The notes: a model not told the origin generated them from the letters alone. A stretch of DNA of 64,000 nt from Pseudomonas fluorescens (GCF_001902145.1 NZ_MRST01000027.1:602519-666518); one strand, 5' to 3'; positions 43,399-52,455 are shown, counted from the first letter of the stretch. Made by a program: numbers and translations.

Positions 43399-43668
43399 TT
43401 AACATAAGCCCTGGCGGGCAGCCTCATTCTTTGCCTGTACACGGTTGGTGACATCCAACTTGCCGTAGATGTTGCGCAGATGAAATTTCACCGTGGCTTC
43501 AGAGGTGGCGCGAATCTGGCTGATTTCCCAGACGGTCTTGCCCTCGGAGGCCCATCGCAGGATTTCCAGCTCCGTGGAAGTCAGCGGCTTGCCGGACAAG
43601 CTCATGCGTTTTCTGATAGCCGTCGGCACGATAACCAACGGGCGATACGTCTCCTCGGGGCCACTCAT
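43399..43668 (-). CDS. Small LuxR-type HTH regulator
   Basis: An 89-aa protein consisting almost only of a LuxR/NarL helix-turn-helix (LTSTELEILRWASEGKTVWEI, SEATVKFHLRNIYGKL). It has no AHL-binding or receiver domain, only a 28-residue N-terminal arm. Stand-alone LuxR DNA-binding domains can act as dimers on promoters or modulate full-length LuxR proteins. It is convergent with the DUF3509 gene and monocistronic, with a 209-bp upstream spacer. Confidence 0.83.
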   Translation of the reverse strand: MSGPEETYRPLVIVPTAIRKRMSLSGKPLTSTELEILRWASEGKTVWEISQIRATSEATVKFHLRNIYGKLDVTNRVQAKNEAARQGLC

Positions 43669-43877
43669 TGTTCTCTCCTTATATCTGCTGATGCGCTGCC
43701 ATCTTTCGGATTCCTCCTATTGACAGATGGCATAAACATTGACGCTGAACAGAGAGTTACATAAAGAGTGGAATCAAAGCGCACGGCACAGAACAAACAG
43801 CTGTGCCCTACAAATAATTAAGTTTCTTCCCACAGCAACTTCCAACTTGCCAGGGTTGAACATTCCGTAATCTATGC

Positions 43878-44408
43878 TTAGTCATCCAGCCCTGGAAAGC
43901 GGGTGGCAATCGCATCGCCGGTAAAAGAAGGCACAACGCCTTGGGCCGTGTTGAACAAACGCAGTGTCACACAGTGCGGGTTTTCGCCCATGTCGAACCA
44001 GTGCAGTACACCGGCCGGGATGATCAGCAAGTCATTCTTTTCACAGCGCAGGCTGTAGACAGAGTCGCCTATGTGCAGCGTAAACAGCCCCTGGCCTGCG
44101 ATGAAGAAACGCACCTCGTCTTCACTGTAGGTACGTTCGTCCAGGAACTGCGCACGTAACTCATCCTTCTGTGGATGGTCGTGGGTCACGCTGACCACTT
44201 TCACAGCGGCGTAGCCGAGGGCTTCGATCTGAGCCTGGTAGGCGGCAATCATTTCAGCATCAGTGGCGCCCTTTTCTATCGGGCGGGGCTGCCAGCGTTC
44301 AAAACGCACACCGTGCTCGGCCAGGGTCGACTGGATGTCGTCGGCATGGGTCAACACCTTGTTCGGGGTGTCCGGGGTGGCGATGGAGTAGACGGCTACA
44401 TAGCTCAT
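43878..44408 (-). CDS. Acireductone-dioxygenase-like cupin missing two metal ligands
   Basis: A 176-aa ARD/MtnD-family cupin (PNKVLTHADDI, EDEVRFFIAGQGLFTLHIGD, CEKNDLLIIPAGVLHWFDMG). ARD binds Fe or Ni through His-x-His-x3-Glu and a later His. Here the site reads Arg92-Thr-Tyr94-x3-Glu98, with His136 kept. Both histidines are changed (CGT and TAC codons), so normal ARD chemistry in methionine salvage is doubtful. The start at 44408 overlaps the MFS stop by 4 bp. In P. aeruginosa the ARD gene beside this MFS/aroC pair is accompanied by mtnB and mtnC; neither is here. Confidence 0.83.
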   Translation of the reverse strand: MSYVAVYSIATPDTPNKVLTHADDIQSTLAEHGVRFERWQPRPIEKGATDAEMIAAYQAQIEALGYAAVKVVSVTHDHPQKDELRAQFLDERTYSEDEVRFFIAGQGLFTLHIGDSVYSLRCEKNDLLIIPAGVLHWFDMGENPHCVTLRLFNTAQGVVPSFTGDAIATRFPGLDD

Positions 44409-45568
44409 TGCACGGTTCCTTGGTTCGGCTCTTGCAATCGAAGGCCAATGATAATGGCGGCGGCCAGGGCCGCGAGGCTGGCGATACTGAACGTGAAGGT
44501 TGGCCCCAGCAGGTTCCAGCTGTAACCGGAATACAGGGCACCGAGCGCGCCGCCGGTGCCGGCCAGCGCGGCATAAAGGGCCTGGCCCTGGCCTTGCTGG
44601 CGGTCGCCGAAGCTGCGTTGCACAAAGGCAATCGCCGCCGCGTGGAAGCTGCCAAACGTGGCGGCGTGCATCAGCTGCGCCACCAGCAGCAGCCAGAAAA
44701 CCTCGGCAAATGAACCCAGCAGCCACCAGCGCAGCGCCGCCAGGAGGAAACTGGCGAGCAGCACCCGGCGCACCGAAAAGCGTGCAAGGATACGGCTCAT
44801 GGCCAGGAACATCAGCACTTCCGCCACCACCCCCAGCGCCCACAGCAGGCCGATCACGCCACGGCTGTAGCCCAAGTACTCCAGGTGCAGGGTGAGGAAG
44901 GTGTAATACGGGCCATGGCTCATTTGCATCAGCGCCACGCAGGCGTAAAACGCCAGCACACCAGGGCTGCGCAATTGCTTGAGAAAGCCATCGCCGGCCA
45001 GGCGGTTGCCGTGGCTGGCCGGCTGCGCGTTCGGTACCCAGAGGCTGGCGCCAATGATGCCGGCCATGATCACCACGACTACCACCGGGTAAATATCCAG
45101 GCTCAGCCAATCGAACAGCCGCCCCATGATCACCACGGTAAGGATAAATCCAATGGAGCCCCACAGACGGATCTGGCTGTAGCGCGAAGTTTGCTTGTGC
45201 AGGTGCGCCAGGGTGATGACTTCAAACTGCGGCAGCACCGCGTGCCAGAAGAACGCGTGCAGGGCCATCACCAGCGCCAGCCAGGCGTAGGTCTTGCTGA
45301 CGAAAATCAGGGAAAAACTGACCAGGGTACACACCGCGCCGAATCGCACGATGGCCAGGCGCCGGCCGGTGTAGTCGCCGATCCAGCCCCACAGGTTGGG
45401 TGCCACGCAGCGCATCAGCATGGGAATGGCCACCAGCTCGCCGATGCGCGCGCTGGAGAAACCGAGGTGATCGAAGTACAGCGCCAGGAACGGCGCTGTC
45501 GCCCCGAGCAGGGCGAAGTAGAACAGGTAGAAGCTGGAGAGGCGCCAGTATGGGAGGGCTGGGGTCAT
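44405..45568 (-). CDS. MFS transporter (HcaT/LacY-like)
   Basis: A 387-aa major facilitator with 12 helices. It starts MTPALPYWRLSSFYLFYFALLG and has GDYTGRRLAIVRFGAV as the loop 2-3 motif. It belongs to the 3-phenylpropionate/nucleoside-permease-like MFS group; substrate unknown. The ATG at 45568 matches the family start, and the frame from 45622 adds REP-derived residues. It overlaps the ARD-like gene by 4 bp (ATGA), so they are translationally coupled. Confidence 0.87.
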   Translation of the reverse strand: MTPALPYWRLSSFYLFYFALLGATAPFLALYFDHLGFSSARIGELVAIPMLMRCVAPNLWGWIGDYTGRRLAIVRFGAVCTLVSFSLIFVSKTYAWLALVMALHAFFWHAVLPQFEVITLAHLHKQTSRYSQIRLWGSIGFILTVVIMGRLFDWLSLDIYPVVVVVIMAGIIGASLWVPNAQPASHGNRLAGDGFLKQLRSPGVLAFYACVALMQMSHGPYYTFLTLHLEYLGYSRGVIGLLWALGVVAEVLMFLAMSRILARFSVRRVLLASFLLAALRWWLLGSFAEVFWLLLVAQLMHAATFGSFHAAAIAFVQRSFGDRQQGQGQALYAALAGTGGALGALYSGYSWNLLGPTFTFSIASLAALAAAIIIGLRLQEPNQGTVQ

Positions 45569-45644
45569 TTTATTCAGGGCTGCTTCGCAGCCCAGCGCGA
45601 GCAAGCTCGCTCGCCACAACAAGCTCGCTCGTTGCCCCAGGCAA

Positions 45645-46736
45645 TCACAGTTGGCCCAGTATCGGGGTACTCACGCGCACTTCGGCATTTTGCCCGCGGT
45701 TACGCAGCAGGTGGTCCATCAGCACGATGGCCATCATGGCTTCGGCAATCGGCGTGGCGCGGATGCCGACGCACGGGTCGTGGCGGCCCTTGGTGATCAC
45801 ATCCACCGGGTTGCCGTGCACATCGATCGAACGGCCAGGCGTGGTAATGCTCGACGTGGCCTTGAGCGCCAGGTGCGCCACGATCGGCTGGCCGGAAGAA
45901 ATACCGCCGAGGATGCCGCCCGCGTTGTTGCTGAGGAAACCTTCAGGGGTCATCTCATCGCGATGCTCGGTACCGCGCTGGGATACGCAGGCGAAGCCGG
46001 CGCCGATTTCCACGCCTTTCACCGCGTTGATGCTCATCAGCGCATGGGCCAGTTCGGCGTCGAGGCGATCAAAGATCGGCTCGCCCAGGCCCGGCTTTAC
46101 GCCTTCGGCCACGACGGTGATCTTCGCGCCGACCGAGTCTTGGTCGCGGCGCAACTGGTCCATGTAGGCTTCCAGTTCCGGCACCTTGTCCGGGTCGGGG
46201 CAGAAGAAGGCGTTGTTTTCGACGCTGTCCCAGGTCTTGAAGGGGATTTCAATCGGGCCCAACTGGCTCATGTAGCCACGGATGACGATGCCCTGGGTGG
46301 CCAGGTATTTCTTGGCGATGGCACCGGCAGCCACGCGCATGGCGGTTTCACGCGCCGAGCTGCGGCCACCGCCACGGTAGTCGCGTTCGCCGTATTTGTG
46401 GTGGTAGGTGTAGTCGGCATGGGCCGGGCGGAACAGGTCCTTGATCGCCGAGTAGTCCTTGGACTTCTGGTCGGTGTTGCGAATCAACAGGCCAATGGCG
46501 CAGCCCGTGGTGCGACCTTCGAACACTCCGGAGAGGATTTCGACTTCGTCCGGTTCCTGGCGCTGGGTGGTGTGGCGGCTGGTGCCGGGCTTGCGGCGGT
46601 CGAGGTCGCGCTGCAGGTCGTCCAGGCTCAGCTCCAGGCCTGGCGGGCAGCCGTCGACAATGGCGACCAACGCCGGGCCATGGCTTTCGCCCGCGGTGGT
46701 GACAGTGAACAGCTTGCCGAAGGTATTGCCGGACAT
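45645..46736 (-). CDS. aroC: Chorismate synthase
   Basis: A 363-aa AroC (MSGNTFGKLFTVTTAGESHG, RPAHADYTYHHKYGERDYRGGGRSSARETA, VGIRATPIAEAM). It makes chorismate from EPSP using reduced FMN; essential for aromatic amino acids, folate and quinones. It is followed on minus by the MFS gene after 76 bp, which contain a partial REP (45594-45625). Confidence 0.97.
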   Translation of the reverse strand: MSGNTFGKLFTVTTAGESHGPALVAIVDGCPPGLELSLDDLQRDLDRRKPGTSRHTTQRQEPDEVEILSGVFEGRTTGCAIGLLIRNTDQKSKDYSAIKDLFRPAHADYTYHHKYGERDYRGGGRSSARETAMRVAAGAIAKKYLATQGIVIRGYMSQLGPIEIPFKTWDSVENNAFFCPDPDKVPELEAYMDQLRRDQDSVGAKITVVAEGVKPGLGEPIFDRLDAELAHALMSINAVKGVEIGAGFACVSQRGTEHRDEMTPEGFLSNNAGGILGGISSGQPIVAHLALKATSSITTPGRSIDVHGNPVDVITKGRHDPCVGIRATPIAEAMMAIVLMDHLLRNRGQNAEVRVSTPILGQL

Positions 46737-46879
46737 GCAGGGCGCTCCGTGAAATCAGTTGAATCAAGTCAACCGTAATAACTTAAGGCGGCCAGTATAC
46801 GCAGGCTAACCGACTAGTTCATCCTCGAAACCTTACCGGTAGACGTTGGTCCAACCGGCACCTCTCCAATGATGGCGCG

Positions 46880-47842
46880 ATGATGCTGCGAGTTCTGCTG
46901 TTCACCCTCACTCTGTTTACCGCCGTGGCCCAGGCCGCCGCCCCTGTCGTATTGCAACGCCCGATCAGCCTGGACACCGGCAGCGGCCAACTCTTTGGCT
47001 CGTTGCTGTTGCCGCAATCGGATAAACCGGTGCCGGTGGTGCTGATCATCGCCGGCTCCGGCCCCACCGACCGCAACGGCAACAGCGCCGACGGCGCCCG
47101 CAATGACAGCCTCAAGCGCCTGGCCTGGGTACTGGCCCGGCATAACATCGCCAGCGTGCGCTACGACAAGCGCGGCGTGGCAGCGAGCCTGGCGGCCACG
47201 CCGGACGAGCGCAACCTGACCCTGGAGGCCTATGTGGCCGACGCCGTGGCCTGGGGCAAGTTGCTCAAGGCCGACAAGCGCATGGGCCCGCTGATTGTGC
47301 TGGGCCACAGTGAGGGGGCGCTGGTCGCCGCCCTCGCCGCGCCGCAACTTGAACCGGCCGGGGTCATTTCCTTGTCTGGCAGCGCACGCCCGGTGGACCA
47401 GGTTATCCGTCAGCAACTGGCCGATCACTTGCCCCCTGCCCTGCTGCTGCGCAGTAATGAAATACTCGATCACCTCAAGGCCGGCCAGGTGGACGCCGAC
47501 GTGCCGCGCCCACTGGAGGGTATTTTCCGACCCAGCGTGCAGCCGTATCTGATCAGCCTGTTCCGCGCCGATCCGTCGGCCGCTTTTGCCCGATTGGACA
47601 TGCCGGCGCTGATCATTCAGGGCACCAACGATATCCAGGTTGGCGTAGGCGACGCCCGGCAACTGAAGAGGGCCAAGCCCGATGCGCAGTTGACGGTGAT
47701 CGAAGGCATGAACCACGTGATGCGCATCGTGCCCAATAACGTGAAGCAGCAATTGGCCTCCTACAACGACCCGAAACTGCCGCTGGCAGCGGAGCTGGGC
47801 CAACGTATCGTCAGCTTTATCGAAGGACTTCAACCCCGTTAA
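46880..47842 (+). CDS. Secreted alpha/beta hydrolase
   Basis: 320 aa. The signal peptide is MMLRVLLFTLTLFTAVAQA. The hydrolase core has AGSGPTDRNGN (oxyanion region), the nucleophile elbow GHSEG, and the catalytic Asp/His in GTNDIQV and GMNHVM. It is probably a periplasmic serine esterase or peptidase of unknown substrate. Either of two adjacent ATGs (46880 or 46883) could start it. Divergent from aroC. Confidence 0.87.
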   Translation: MMLRVLLFTLTLFTAVAQAAAPVVLQRPISLDTGSGQLFGSLLLPQSDKPVPVVLIIAGSGPTDRNGNSADGARNDSLKRLAWVLARHNIASVRYDKRGVAASLAATPDERNLTLEAYVADAVAWGKLLKADKRMGPLIVLGHSEGALVAALAAPQLEPAGVISLSGSARPVDQVIRQQLADHLPPALLLRSNEILDHLKAGQVDADVPRPLEGIFRPSVQPYLISLFRADPSAAFARLDMPALIIQGTNDIQVGVGDARQLKRAKPDAQLTVIEGMNHVMRIVPNNVKQQLASYNDPKLPLAAELGQRIVSFIEGLQPR

Positions 47843-47941
47843 GCGGCAATTGGCCTCCAGTCCTGTGAAAACCGGCCGATAAGTCCAGAGTCGACAGTAA
47901 AAAGACTGTCGGCTCGCAGGGCTTGGACAGGATCGCGCCGC

Positions 47942-48745
47942 ATGACAACCACCGAAACAACACCCGACTCTACCGTCGACACCCCGGCCGCAACCGAGGC
48001 CGCAACAGCACCGGCCCTGCCGTGGGCGGACGTTCACGCCGAGCATTTCAAAATGCTGCGCCTGGCCCCGCTGGCCACCGACCGCGCGACCGGCGCACGG
48101 CCGTTGCGCTTTGTGCAGTTTGGCTATGCCGAGCGCCACGACAAACACCACAGCCTGTTGCGCATGGTCATCGAGTTACCGGGCCAGCGGGTACGGCGCG
48201 AGCAGAACCATTTGGATATCTGGGTGGATCACGATAAACACCGCGTGCACTTCGGCCCAGGCAACAGCCTGGAAATCGAACCGGCCAACCGCGGTATCGG
48301 GCGCTTTCTGGTGGCCCAAGGCGCTGCATGGGCGAAGAAGAAGTGGTCACACTACCGCGTCGACGGCGTGGACCTGGCCAACAAGGACGCCCTCAACGAA
48401 GCCACGCGCCTGCGCCGCGATCACTTCCTGCGTATCCAGGGTTTCGATGTGGCCTACGCCGATGTGCAGCACCTCAAGGGCAATGTGCAACCCGGCAAGG
48501 TCAGCGACGTGCTGGACAGCTGGAATACCGAGAAAGTGCAGTTCGTCGAGATCCTGGAAGCCGCGCAAATGCTGCAACAGGCCGAGCAGAACCTGGCGGA
48601 GCAGGAAGTGAAACTGCGCAAGGAAGAGGAAAAAGTCACCAAGTTCAAGCGTGAGGACAGCGGGCTGCGCTTTACCATCACCTGTCTGGTGGCGTTTACG
48701 GTGTTTCAGGCGGGGTTGTTGATCTGGATTGCCACGCACCGTTAA
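47942..48745 (+). CDS. Tail-anchored coiled-coil hypothetical protein
   Basis: 267 aa. The N-terminus is Thr/Ala-rich and disordered. A soluble domain with many basic residues spans 40-180 (FVQFGYAERHDKHHSLLRMVIE, HRVHFGPGNSLEIEPANRGIGRFL). A coiled coil covers about 205-240 (AAQMLQQAEQNLAEQEVKLRKEEEK). A single C-terminal membrane helix ends the protein (FTITCLVAFTVFQAGLLIWIA). So it is probably a tail-anchored inner-membrane protein with its bulk in the cytoplasm. I do not recognise a family. It has no close operon partner. Confidence 0.8.
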   Translation: MTTTETTPDSTVDTPAATEAATAPALPWADVHAEHFKMLRLAPLATDRATGARPLRFVQFGYAERHDKHHSLLRMVIELPGQRVRREQNHLDIWVDHDKHRVHFGPGNSLEIEPANRGIGRFLVAQGAAWAKKKWSHYRVDGVDLANKDALNEATRLRRDHFLRIQGFDVAYADVQHLKGNVQPGKVSDVLDSWNTEKVQFVEILEAAQMLQQAEQNLAEQEVKLRKEEEKVTKFKREDSGLRFTITCLVAFTVFQAGLLIWIATHR

Positions 48746-48790
48746 CAGACTGAAATGCTACCAATGTGGGAGGGGCTTGCCCTGATACCA

Positions 48791-48889
48791 GTAGGAGCGA
48801 GCTTGCTCGCGAAAAACCCATAGGCGCCGCGTTTATTCAGGGAACACGCGTTATCGTTGACGTTTTTCGCGAGCAAGCTCGCTCCTACA
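48791..48889. repeat. REPIN
   Basis: A 99-bp doublet of the common type, centre CATAGGCGCCGCGTTTATTC and GTTATCGTTGACG. Confidence 0.92.
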
Positions 48890-48900
48890 GAGTTCTACAA

Positions 48901-49809
48901 TTAGATCCGGGCAGCGAAAACGGCCTGGTGCTGACGGCACTGTTCAGCCGTCAACATGAACACCCCATGCCCACCGCGCTTGAAGTCCAGCCAGGCGAAG
49001 TCCACTTCCGGGTACAGCGCCTCGACATGCACCTGGCTGTTGCCCACTTCGACAATCAGCAAGCCCTTCTCGGTCAGGTGGTCCGCAGCTTCAGCCAGCA
49101 TCCGGCGTACCAGGTTCAGGCCGTCGTCACCGCAGGCCAGGCCCAGTTCCGGTTCGTGCTGGTATTCATCGGGCATGTCGGCGAAATCTTCGGCATCCAC
49201 GTAGGGCGGGTTCGACACGATGAGGTCGAAACGCTGGCCGGGTAACCCGTCAAAACCATCGCCCTGCACGGTGTAGACCCGTTCGTCGACGCCATGGCGC
49301 TCGATATTCTGGTTCGCCACTTCCAGGGCTTCGAAGGACAAGTCTCCCAGCACCACTTCGGCCTCGGGAAATTCATAGGCACAGGCGATGCCGATGCAGC
49401 CGGAGCCGGTGCACAGGTCGAGGATGCGTGCCGGCGGCTGGGCCAGCCAGGGTTCGAAGCGGTCTTCAATCAGCTCGCCTATGGGTGAACGCGGGATCAA
49501 TACGCGCTCATCGACGATAAACGACATGCCGCAAAACCAGGCCTCGTTCAACAGGTAGGCCGTTGGCACTCGCTCATGGATACGGCGATGCAGCAAGCGC
49601 TGCACATGGGAGATTTCCTCTTCTTCGAGGTTGCAATCGAGGTAGCTGTCGGCGATTTCCCATGGCAGGTGCAAGGCGCCCAGCACCAATTGCCGGGCTT
49701 CGTCCCAGGCATTGTCGGTGCCATGGCCAAAAAACAGGTCTTCCCCATGGAAACGGCTGACAGCCCAACGGATATGGTCGCGCAAGGTGCGCAGGCGGGA
49801 AGTGATCAC
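48901..49809 (-). CDS. prmB: 50S ribosomal protein L3 glutamine N5-methyltransferase
   Basis: A 302-aa SAM methyltransferase of the PrmB/PrmC family. It has VLIPRSPIGELI, the SAM motif LDLCTGSGCIGIA and the catalytic VSNPPYVDAEDF. SPIGELI and the longer N-terminus favour PrmB (ribosomal protein L3) over PrmC (release factors). The start is taken as GTG at 49809 behind AGGAG; MITSRLRTLRDHIRW agrees with the family N-terminus. The longer frame to 49956 is rejected. Confidence 0.92.
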   Translation of the reverse strand: MITSRLRTLRDHIRWAVSRFHGEDLFFGHGTDNAWDEARQLVLGALHLPWEIADSYLDCNLEEEEISHVQRLLHRRIHERVPTAYLLNEAWFCGMSFIVDERVLIPRSPIGELIEDRFEPWLAQPPARILDLCTGSGCIGIACAYEFPEAEVVLGDLSFEALEVANQNIERHGVDERVYTVQGDGFDGLPGQRFDLIVSNPPYVDAEDFADMPDEYQHEPELGLACGDDGLNLVRRMLAEAADHLTEKGLLIVEVGNSQVHVEALYPEVDFAWLDFKRGGHGVFMLTAEQCRQHQAVFAARI

Positions 49810-50049
49810 GGGGGCAAGCTCCTGGAAAAAACGACTGGCGATTCTAACAGCCTTCACCTGTACCGACGATGTACGAAAAACCTGGCGCCGTACGTCGGAT
49901 TTCATCCAATTTGCCCGCATTGTGTTAAACAGGCCTGCCTCTTGACATGGCTGCACGCCAGCAACGGCGTACCTTACGATAGTAGCGATTCACAGAAGCG
50001 CTCAGCCAGTGGACAATGTCGCAAAAGCCCCACTCACAGGAGCCCCAGA

Positions 50050-50640
50050 ATGTCCGTTCCAAAGACGATGTTTCAACTCAGCGGTCGCGGTTACGCAGCA
50101 GCCAACCTCAATCATGCGACCCTGGTGATCATCGACGCCCAGAAAGAATACCTCAGCGGCCCGCTCGCCCTCTCGGGCATGGACGCGGCGGTAGAGAACA
50201 TCAAGCAGCTTGTGACCGCAGCGCGCAGTGCCGGGCGCCCGATTGTGCATGTGCGCCACTTGGGCACCGTGGGCGGCTTGTTTGACCCTCAGGGCGAGCG
50301 CGGCGAATTCATTCCGGGCCTTGAGCCTGAGGGTGACGAAACCATCATCGGCAAACTGCTGCCCAGCGCCTTCCATGGCACCGGCCTGGAAAAACACCTG
50401 CAGGACCTCGGCTCCCTGGACCTGATCGTCTGCGGCTTCATGAGCCACTCCAGCGTCAGCACCACCGTGCGTGCGGCCAAGAACCTGGGCTTTCGCTGCA
50501 CCCTCGTGGAAGACGCCTGCGCCACCCGCGACCTGCCGTACAAAGGCGGCATCCTGAGCGCCGAACATGTGCAGCAAACCGAAATGGCCATCATGGCCGA
50601 CAACTTCGCCACCCTGACGCTGGCCAAAGACCTGATCTGA
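50050..50640 (+). CDS. Isochorismatase-fold hydrolase with Ser at nucleophile position
   Basis: A 196-aa cysteine-hydrolase/isochorismatase-fold protein. Asp29 (VIIDAQKEY) and Lys102 (IIGKLLPSAF) of the triad are present with the cis-peptide motif VCGFMSHSSVSTTVRAA. The position of the usual nucleophilic Cys (MTHxCV) is Ser135. It may be an isochorismatase-like hydrolase that needs no covalent Cys, or may use Ser. The ATG at 50050 matches the domain start; the longer frame from 49576 runs antisense to prmB. Confidence 0.85.
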   Translation: MSVPKTMFQLSGRGYAAANLNHATLVIIDAQKEYLSGPLALSGMDAAVENIKQLVTAARSAGRPIVHVRHLGTVGGLFDPQGERGEFIPGLEPEGDETIIGKLLPSAFHGTGLEKHLQDLGSLDLIVCGFMSHSSVSTTVRAAKNLGFRCTLVEDACATRDLPYKGGILSAEHVQQTEMAIMADNFATLTLAKDLI

Positions 50641-50776
50641 TCATGCTGGCGGTGAGCGGCGTGTTTATTGCTCCGCTCATCCGCAAAGCCCTTTCATTTG
50701 GCGCATTTACCCCTCCCCCCGGAACAACCTGTGTATCTTCCGGTCGAAGGGCCGATACCCTGGAGGAAAGGTCGGA

Positions 50777-51097
50777 ATGAAGATATCCGATGGTTTTGAT
50801 GCTCGTCGCTTGCGCCCCAAGGGCCCGAGCAATTGGCGTCTGCGCCTGGTAGCGTGCATTGCCGCGTTGCTGGCGATAGTAGGCTTGTTGTTGGCGGGCG
50901 CTGGTGGCGCCGGCCTGTTTGGGCATTCGCCGGCACTCGGCGAACTGAATGCCAACCCGGGCGGCTCGGCACTCCTGCTGGGGATCGGCTTGCTGGTGCT
51001 GTGGTTGGGTGTGTGGTTGTGGCGTCGCAGCCGTCGGAAAATGCGCCAGCCGCTGTCGTTGAATATCGCCTCTCACCTGATGAAAAAGCACGACTGA
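50777..51097 (+). CDS. Small membrane protein, hypothetical
   Basis: 106 aa with two membrane helices (LRLVACIAALLAIVGLLLAGAGGAG and SALLLGIGLLVLWLGVWLW) and basic ends. A strong ribosome site (GGAGGAAAGG) precedes the ATG. No family recognised. It lies between the hydrolase and smr genes on the same strand. Confidence 0.7.
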   Translation: MKISDGFDARRLRPKGPSNWRLRLVACIAALLAIVGLLLAGAGGAGLFGHSPALGELNANPGGSALLLGIGLLVLWLGVWLWRRSRRKMRQPLSLNIASHLMKKHD

Positions 51098-51172
51098 TGG
51101 CGCTTGGATAGCGTTTCCTGCGCCCTGGCCGCCGCGATTTAGGTAAACTGCCCGCCCTTCGCGGAGGCTGAC

Positions 51173-51730
51173 ATGCAAGACGACGATTTTTCCCTGTTCA
51201 AAAACGAGCTGCGCGGCGTCAAGCCGATCAAGCACGACCGCGCCGACACCGGCAAACCCAAGACTGACCGGGCGCAGATCGCCAAGCTGCGCCAGGCCGC
51301 GACCGTGCGCACCGATGCCACTACCGTGGACGGCCTGTCGGACCAGTTCGTGATCGACGTCGGCCCCGAAGATGAACTGATGTGGGCCCGCGACGGCGTG
51401 CAGGAAAGCCAGATGCGCAAGCTCAAGGCCGGCCAGATCCCGTTCGAAGGCAGCCTCGACCTGCACGGCATGACCGTGGAAAAAGCCCGGGAAACCCTCT
51501 GGGCCTTCCTGGCCGAAGCGACTAAATTCGAAATCCGCTGCGTACGCGTCACCCATGGCAAGGCTGTGCGGTTGGACGGCAAGCGCCCGATGATCAAGAG
51601 TCACGTCAACACCTGGCTGCGCCAGCATGCCCAAGTGCTCGGTTTTACCTCCTGCCAGGCCCGTCACGGCGGTGCTGGCGCGGTGTATGTGATGCTCAAG
51701 CGCACCATGATGGAGGGGCGCGACGAGTAA
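51173..51730 (+). CDS. Smr domain protein
   Basis: 185 aa. A charged N-terminal region is followed by a Smr (small MutS-related) domain at about 95-180: SLDLHGMTVEKARETLWAFL, the VTHGKA loop and QARHGGAGAVYVMLKR. Stand-alone Smr proteins are RNA or DNA endonucleases; relatives such as SmrB act at collided ribosomes. folE follows closely on the same strand (78-bp gap). Confidence 0.9.
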   Translation: MQDDDFSLFKNELRGVKPIKHDRADTGKPKTDRAQIAKLRQAATVRTDATTVDGLSDQFVIDVGPEDELMWARDGVQESQMRKLKAGQIPFEGSLDLHGMTVEKARETLWAFLAEATKFEIRCVRVTHGKAVRLDGKRPMIKSHVNTWLRQHAQVLGFTSCQARHGGAGAVYVMLKRTMMEGRDE

Positions 51731-51808
51731 CAAGTGCCATCGTCAGGCTTGCAGCGATGTGTCCGCCACCGTAACCTTGCGCTTTGCGAAAATCCCACAG
51801 GTAGTTTC

Positions 51809-52354
51809 ATGTCCCTGGAACAGAATTACACAGAGATTCTCGGCCAACTCGGCGAGGACGTGTCCCGCGAGGGCCTGCTCGACACGCCAAAGCGTGCCGC
51901 CAAGGCAATGCAGTACCTCTGCCGCGGTTATGAACAGACACTCGAAGAAGTCACCAACGGTGCCTTGTTCAGCTCTGACAACAGCGAAATGGTGCTGGTC
52001 AAGGACATCGAGCTGTACTCGTTGTGCGAGCACCATCTGCTGCCGTTTATCGGCAAGGCCCACGTGGCGTATATCCCGAGCGGCAAAGTGCTGGGCCTGT
52101 CGAAGGTCGCGCGTATTGTCGACATGTATGCGCGCCGCCTGCAGATCCAGGAAAACCTCAGCCGCCAGATCGCCGACGCCGTGTTGGAAGTGACAGGCGC
52201 CCTGGGCGTGGCCGTGGTGATCGAAGCCAAGCACATGTGCATGATGATGCGCGGTGTCGAGAAACAGAATTCGTCGATGATCACCTCGGTGATGCTGGGT
52301 GAGTTCCGCGAGAACGCGGCCACCCGCAGCGAATTTCTCAGCCTGATCAAATAA
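51809..52354 (+). CDS. folE: GTP cyclohydrolase I
   Basis: A 181-aa type IA GTP cyclohydrolase (zinc ligands in SLCEHHLLPF and KHMCMMMRG; QENLSRQIADAV; TRSEFLSLI at the C-terminus). It converts GTP to dihydroneopterin triphosphate for folate or pterin synthesis. The ATG at 51809 fits the family start. A second folE elsewhere in the genome would be usual for Pseudomonas. Terminator at 52370-52398. Confidence 0.95.
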   Translation: MSLEQNYTEILGQLGEDVSREGLLDTPKRAAKAMQYLCRGYEQTLEEVTNGALFSSDNSEMVLVKDIELYSLCEHHLLPFIGKAHVAYIPSGKVLGLSKVARIVDMYARRLQIQENLSRQIADAVLEVTGALGVAVVIEAKHMCMMMRGVEKQNSSMITSVMLGEFRENAATRSEFLSLIK

Positions 52355-52369
52355 CCGGCCAGGCAGGAA

Positions 52370-52398
52370 AAAACCGGCGTTCATCGCCGGTTTTTTTT
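52370..52398 (+). terminator. Rho-independent terminator after folE
   Basis: AAACCGGCG-TTCAT-CGCCGGTTT followed by a T run. Confidence 0.88.
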
Positions 52399-52455
52399 CG
52401 CCTGCAGAATTCAGGTAAGCTGCGCCCCCTCAGTCATGGGCAAGAGGTTTCAGCC

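Noticed and set aside
43399..43668. LuxR-type gene as a quorum-sensing receptor
   Set aside because: Only the DNA-binding domain is present; there is no autoinducer domain and no luxI gene in the window.
44409..45164. 5' extension of the ARD-like frame (a 428-codon frame starting at 45164)
   Set aside because: The first 250 codons are antiparallel-frame readings of the MFS gene on the same strand; the family start MSYVAVYS is at 44408.
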